NCBI GenBank assembly: GCA_038227045.1
Contig: JBBRQD010000193.1
Location: forward strand, 1-7,240
Direction of reading: 5' to 3'
Length of the DNA: 7,240 nt
From: JANXLS01 sp038227045
GTDB lineage: Bacteria > Planctomycetota > SZUA-567 > H5-PLA8
Below the pieces are notes generated by a model. The model ran no database searches and was not told the DNA's origin. It worked only from the letters and a program-made list of their open reading frames with translations. Of this stretch, positions 5,615-7,240 are shown in pieces. Position numbers and translations under genes: made by a program. Positions within the stretch are counted from its first letter, which is position 1; each line of letters begins with the position of its first letter.

Positions 5615-7069
5615 ATGCCATTCCGTTGGAACCCGCGCGAACACCTTTCCTTCACCGTCTACATACTTAAATGGCTGCTGCTGTTGCTGCCGGTTTCCGC
5701 GGCAGTCGGCTCCGCGTGCGCATTCTTTCTCTGGTCGCTCGATCTAGTCATACGCTTTCGCTTCGAGCATCCGTGGATGTTGTTCCTGCTGCCCCTCGCG
5801 GGCGTGTTCATTGCCGCGCTCTATCATTACTATGGAAAGTCCGCTGAAGGCGGCAACAATCTGATCGTCGAGCAAATTCATCAGCCCGGCGGCGGCGTTC
5901 CCAAGCGCATGGCTCCGCTCGTGCTGATCGGCACGATCGCCACGCACGCGTTTGGCGGATCGGCCGGACGCGAAGGCACCGCAGTTCAAATGGGCGGCAG
6001 TATCGCCAGCGCCTTTTGCCGGCTGTTCCGCGTGGGGCGGCACGACACGCGGACATTGCTGATGGCCGGCGTCGCGGCGGGATTCGGCGCGGTCTTCGGC
6101 ACGCCGTTGACCGGCGCGGTCTTCGCGATGGAAGTGCTCTCGCTCGGCCGCATGAATTACGACGCGCTGATCCCCTGTTTGATCGCAAGCGTGCTCGGTG
6201 ATTGGACGTGCACCCTTTGGGGTATCCAACACACTCAATACCACATTGCGTTGAGCGCCGATCCGCACTTGAATGGCAGTTTGATGGGCAAGGTTCTGCT
6301 GGCATCCGTCGCCTTCGGATTGGCGGGAATGCTCTTCGCCGAAGTCGCGCACGGCTTGCAGACGTTGTTCAAGAAGTTGCCCTGGCCTCTGGCGCGTCCA
6401 GCTCTCGGCGCGTGTATTATCATCGGATTGACGTTCCTTTTGCCCATTTTTGGCACGGCGGGGCAAGATTACTTAAGTCTCGGCGTTTCATCCCCCGATC
6501 CCAACGCGGTGTCGATTCTGTCGTCGTTCAAGCCGGGCGGCGCTCACGCGATGAGCTGGTTTTGGAAACTGCTGTTCACCTGCGTGACGATCAGCAGCGG
6601 TTTCAAGGGTGGGGAAGTGACGCCATTGTTCTTCGTGGGCGCGGCGCTGGGCAATTCAATGGCGCGCGCGCTCAATGCGCCGGTCGATCTCTTCGCCGGG
6701 CTGGGATTCGTGGCCGTCTTCTCCGGCGCCGCGAACACGCCGCTGGCCTGCACGATTATGGGCATCGAATTGTTCGGCAGCGAATACACGATCTACTTCG
6801 CCGCCGCCTGCTTCGTCGCGTATCTCTTCAGCGGACACTCCGGCATTTACCTTTCTCAACGCATCGGCACGCCGAAGAGCAGGCACTCGCCGTCCAATAT
6901 TTCACTACGTTCAGCGCGGCAAGCGCACCCCAGCATTGTCGATTGGATTTTGCAACGGCCGCGCACGTCCGATTTGAAACCCGTGAGTCGCGACGAGAAA
7001 GAGGATCCTGTTTCCAGCAATGGATCGGAATCGGTCAAAGGGATACAAAAGCAGGACGAGAGTAAATGA
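5615..7069 (+). CDS. clcF: CLC-F type fluoride/proton antiporter
   Basis: This 484-residue inner-membrane CLC protein (also called eriC-F) should export fluoride in exchange for protons and so protect against fluoride toxicity. Start ATG 5615 is chosen because GGGAGGAG (5598-5605) lies nine bases upstream; GTG 5573, in frame, has no such site and falls inside the riboswitch platform. CLC-F markers are present. GNNLI (80-84) replaces the GSGIP selectivity loop of chloride CLCs. GREGTAVQ (118-125) carries the gating glutamate Glu120. GFKGGEVTP (329-337) gives Glu334 and Thr336, matching the Glu/Thr pair of the characterised CLC-F from Enterococcus. SGHSGIY supplies the central tyrosine Tyr412. 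The spacing of these residues matches that protein as I recall it. A polar tail of about 65 residues (420-484) has no CBS domain, as in other CLC-F proteins. The gene has its own promoter and fluoride riboswitch and appears intact. Confidence 0.93.
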   Translation: MPFRWNPREHLSFTVYILKWLLLLLPVSAAVGSACAFFLWSLDLVIRFRFEHPWMLFLLPLAGVFIAALYHYYGKSAEGGNNLIVEQIHQPGGGVPKRMAPLVLIGTIATHAFGGSAGREGTAVQMGGSIASAFCRLFRVGRHDTRTLLMAGVAAGFGAVFGTPLTGAVFAMEVLSLGRMNYDALIPCLIASVLGDWTCTLWGIQHTQYHIALSADPHLNGSLMGKVLLASVAFGLAGMLFAEVAHGLQTLFKKLPWPLARPALGACIIIGLTFLLPIFGTAGQDYLSLGVSSPDPNAVSILSSFKPGGAHAMSWFWKLLFTCVTISSGFKGGEVTPLFFVGAALGNSMARALNAPVDLFAGLGFVAVFSGAANTPLACTIMGIELFGSEYTIYFAAACFVAYLFSGHSGIYLSQRIGTPKSRHSPSNISLRSARQAHPSIVDWILQRPRTSDLKPVSRDEKEDPVSSNGSESVKGIQKQDESK

Positions 7070-7103
7070 ACCCAGCGCAAAGCTATTTTGCGAGGCACAT
7101 CCG

Positions 7104-7240
7104 CAGGGCCTTTCAAAAGTCCTCATTTTTCGTAGAGAAATAGCCGATCTTCTATTCAAAGGAGATCAGAAAAATGAGTGTTGCCGCTGAAATTTCGCTT
7201 TTCGATGCCTTCAAGCAGGTTCCCGATCCGCGCAAACCGC
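7104..7240 (+). mobile_element. Left end of an ISAs1-family insertion sequence (partial)
   Basis: The element probably begins at CAGGGCC (7104-7110), because ISAs1-family ends commonly start CAGGG. The first bases, AGGGCCTTTCAAAAGTCCT (7105-7123), form a near-perfect palindrome. A transposase start with a good ribosome site follows 70 bases later. The right end lies outside the window, so the inverted repeat and target duplication cannot be confirmed. The element starts 34 bases after the antiporter stop codon. Confidence 0.55.
7174..7240 (+). CDS. ISAs1-family transposase, N-terminal fragment
   Basis: ATG 7174 follows AAAGGAG (7158-7164) at nine bases. The visible 22 residues read MSVAAEISLFDAFKQVPDPR, then KP before the window ends. 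A short leader followed by (L/F)xxxFxxVPDPR is the signature opening of the ISAs1 (H-repeat-associated) transposase family; the DDE catalytic core would come later. The gene is cut by the window edge, so intactness cannot be judged. A coding start is near certain; the family call rests on one motif plus the IS-like end upstream. Confidence 0.75.
   Translation, partial: MSVAAEISLFDAFKQVPDPRKP

Noticed and set aside
5744..6466. Long open frames opposite and within the CLC-F gene
   Set aside because: They are arginine-rich or glutamine-rich shadows of a high-GC gene whose real frame is strongly supported by family motifs.
7076..7092. Hairpin CGCAAA/TTTGCG as a terminator of clcF
   Set aside because: The stem is only six AT-containing pairs and no T-run follows it.

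Overview
The window looks like accessory chromosome from a free-living, Gram-negative-type environmental bacterium with moderately high GC. The gene families fit the Planctomycetes/Verrucomicrobia group or Acidobacteriota: a secreted S74 fibre-type protein, a DUF1080 (3-keto-disaccharide hydrolase-like) secreted protein and a dispersed palindromic repeat. That placement is inference from gene content; no rRNA or marker gene is present.

Layout, left to right. Bases 1-129 are the tail of a reading frame entering from the left, probably a transposase C-terminus (weak call). Bases 257-2278 (+) encode a 673-residue secreted fibre-like protein with signal peptide, Ig-like domain, thirteen 17-residue NTFxGxxAG repeats, a C-terminal S74 self-cleaving chaperone domain and a coiled coil. 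Bases 2279-2498, between two convergent genes, hold several hairpins of a REP-like dispersed repeat. Bases 2499-3911 (-) encode a GntP-family permease. Divergent from it, 4025-5398 (+) encodes a secreted protein with one clear and one probable DUF1080 domain; its 5' end contains a G/C-rich palindromic repeat that appears to have inserted in frame.

The best-supported functional unit is at 5410-7069: a sigma70-like promoter, a fluoride riboswitch (crcB motif), and a CLC-type fluoride/proton antiporter gene (CLC-F clade). The 3' strand of the riboswitch core can pair at 10 of 11 positions with the Shine-Dalgarno region of the antiporter gene. This suggests that fluoride turns on translation by releasing the ribosome binding site. 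The antiporter then exports fluoride across the inner membrane.

At the right edge, about 35 bases after the antiporter stop codon, the left end of an ISAs1-family insertion sequence begins. Its transposase gene starts at 7174 and runs off the window. The window is therefore probably flanked by transposases on both sides, but only the right-hand one is well supported.
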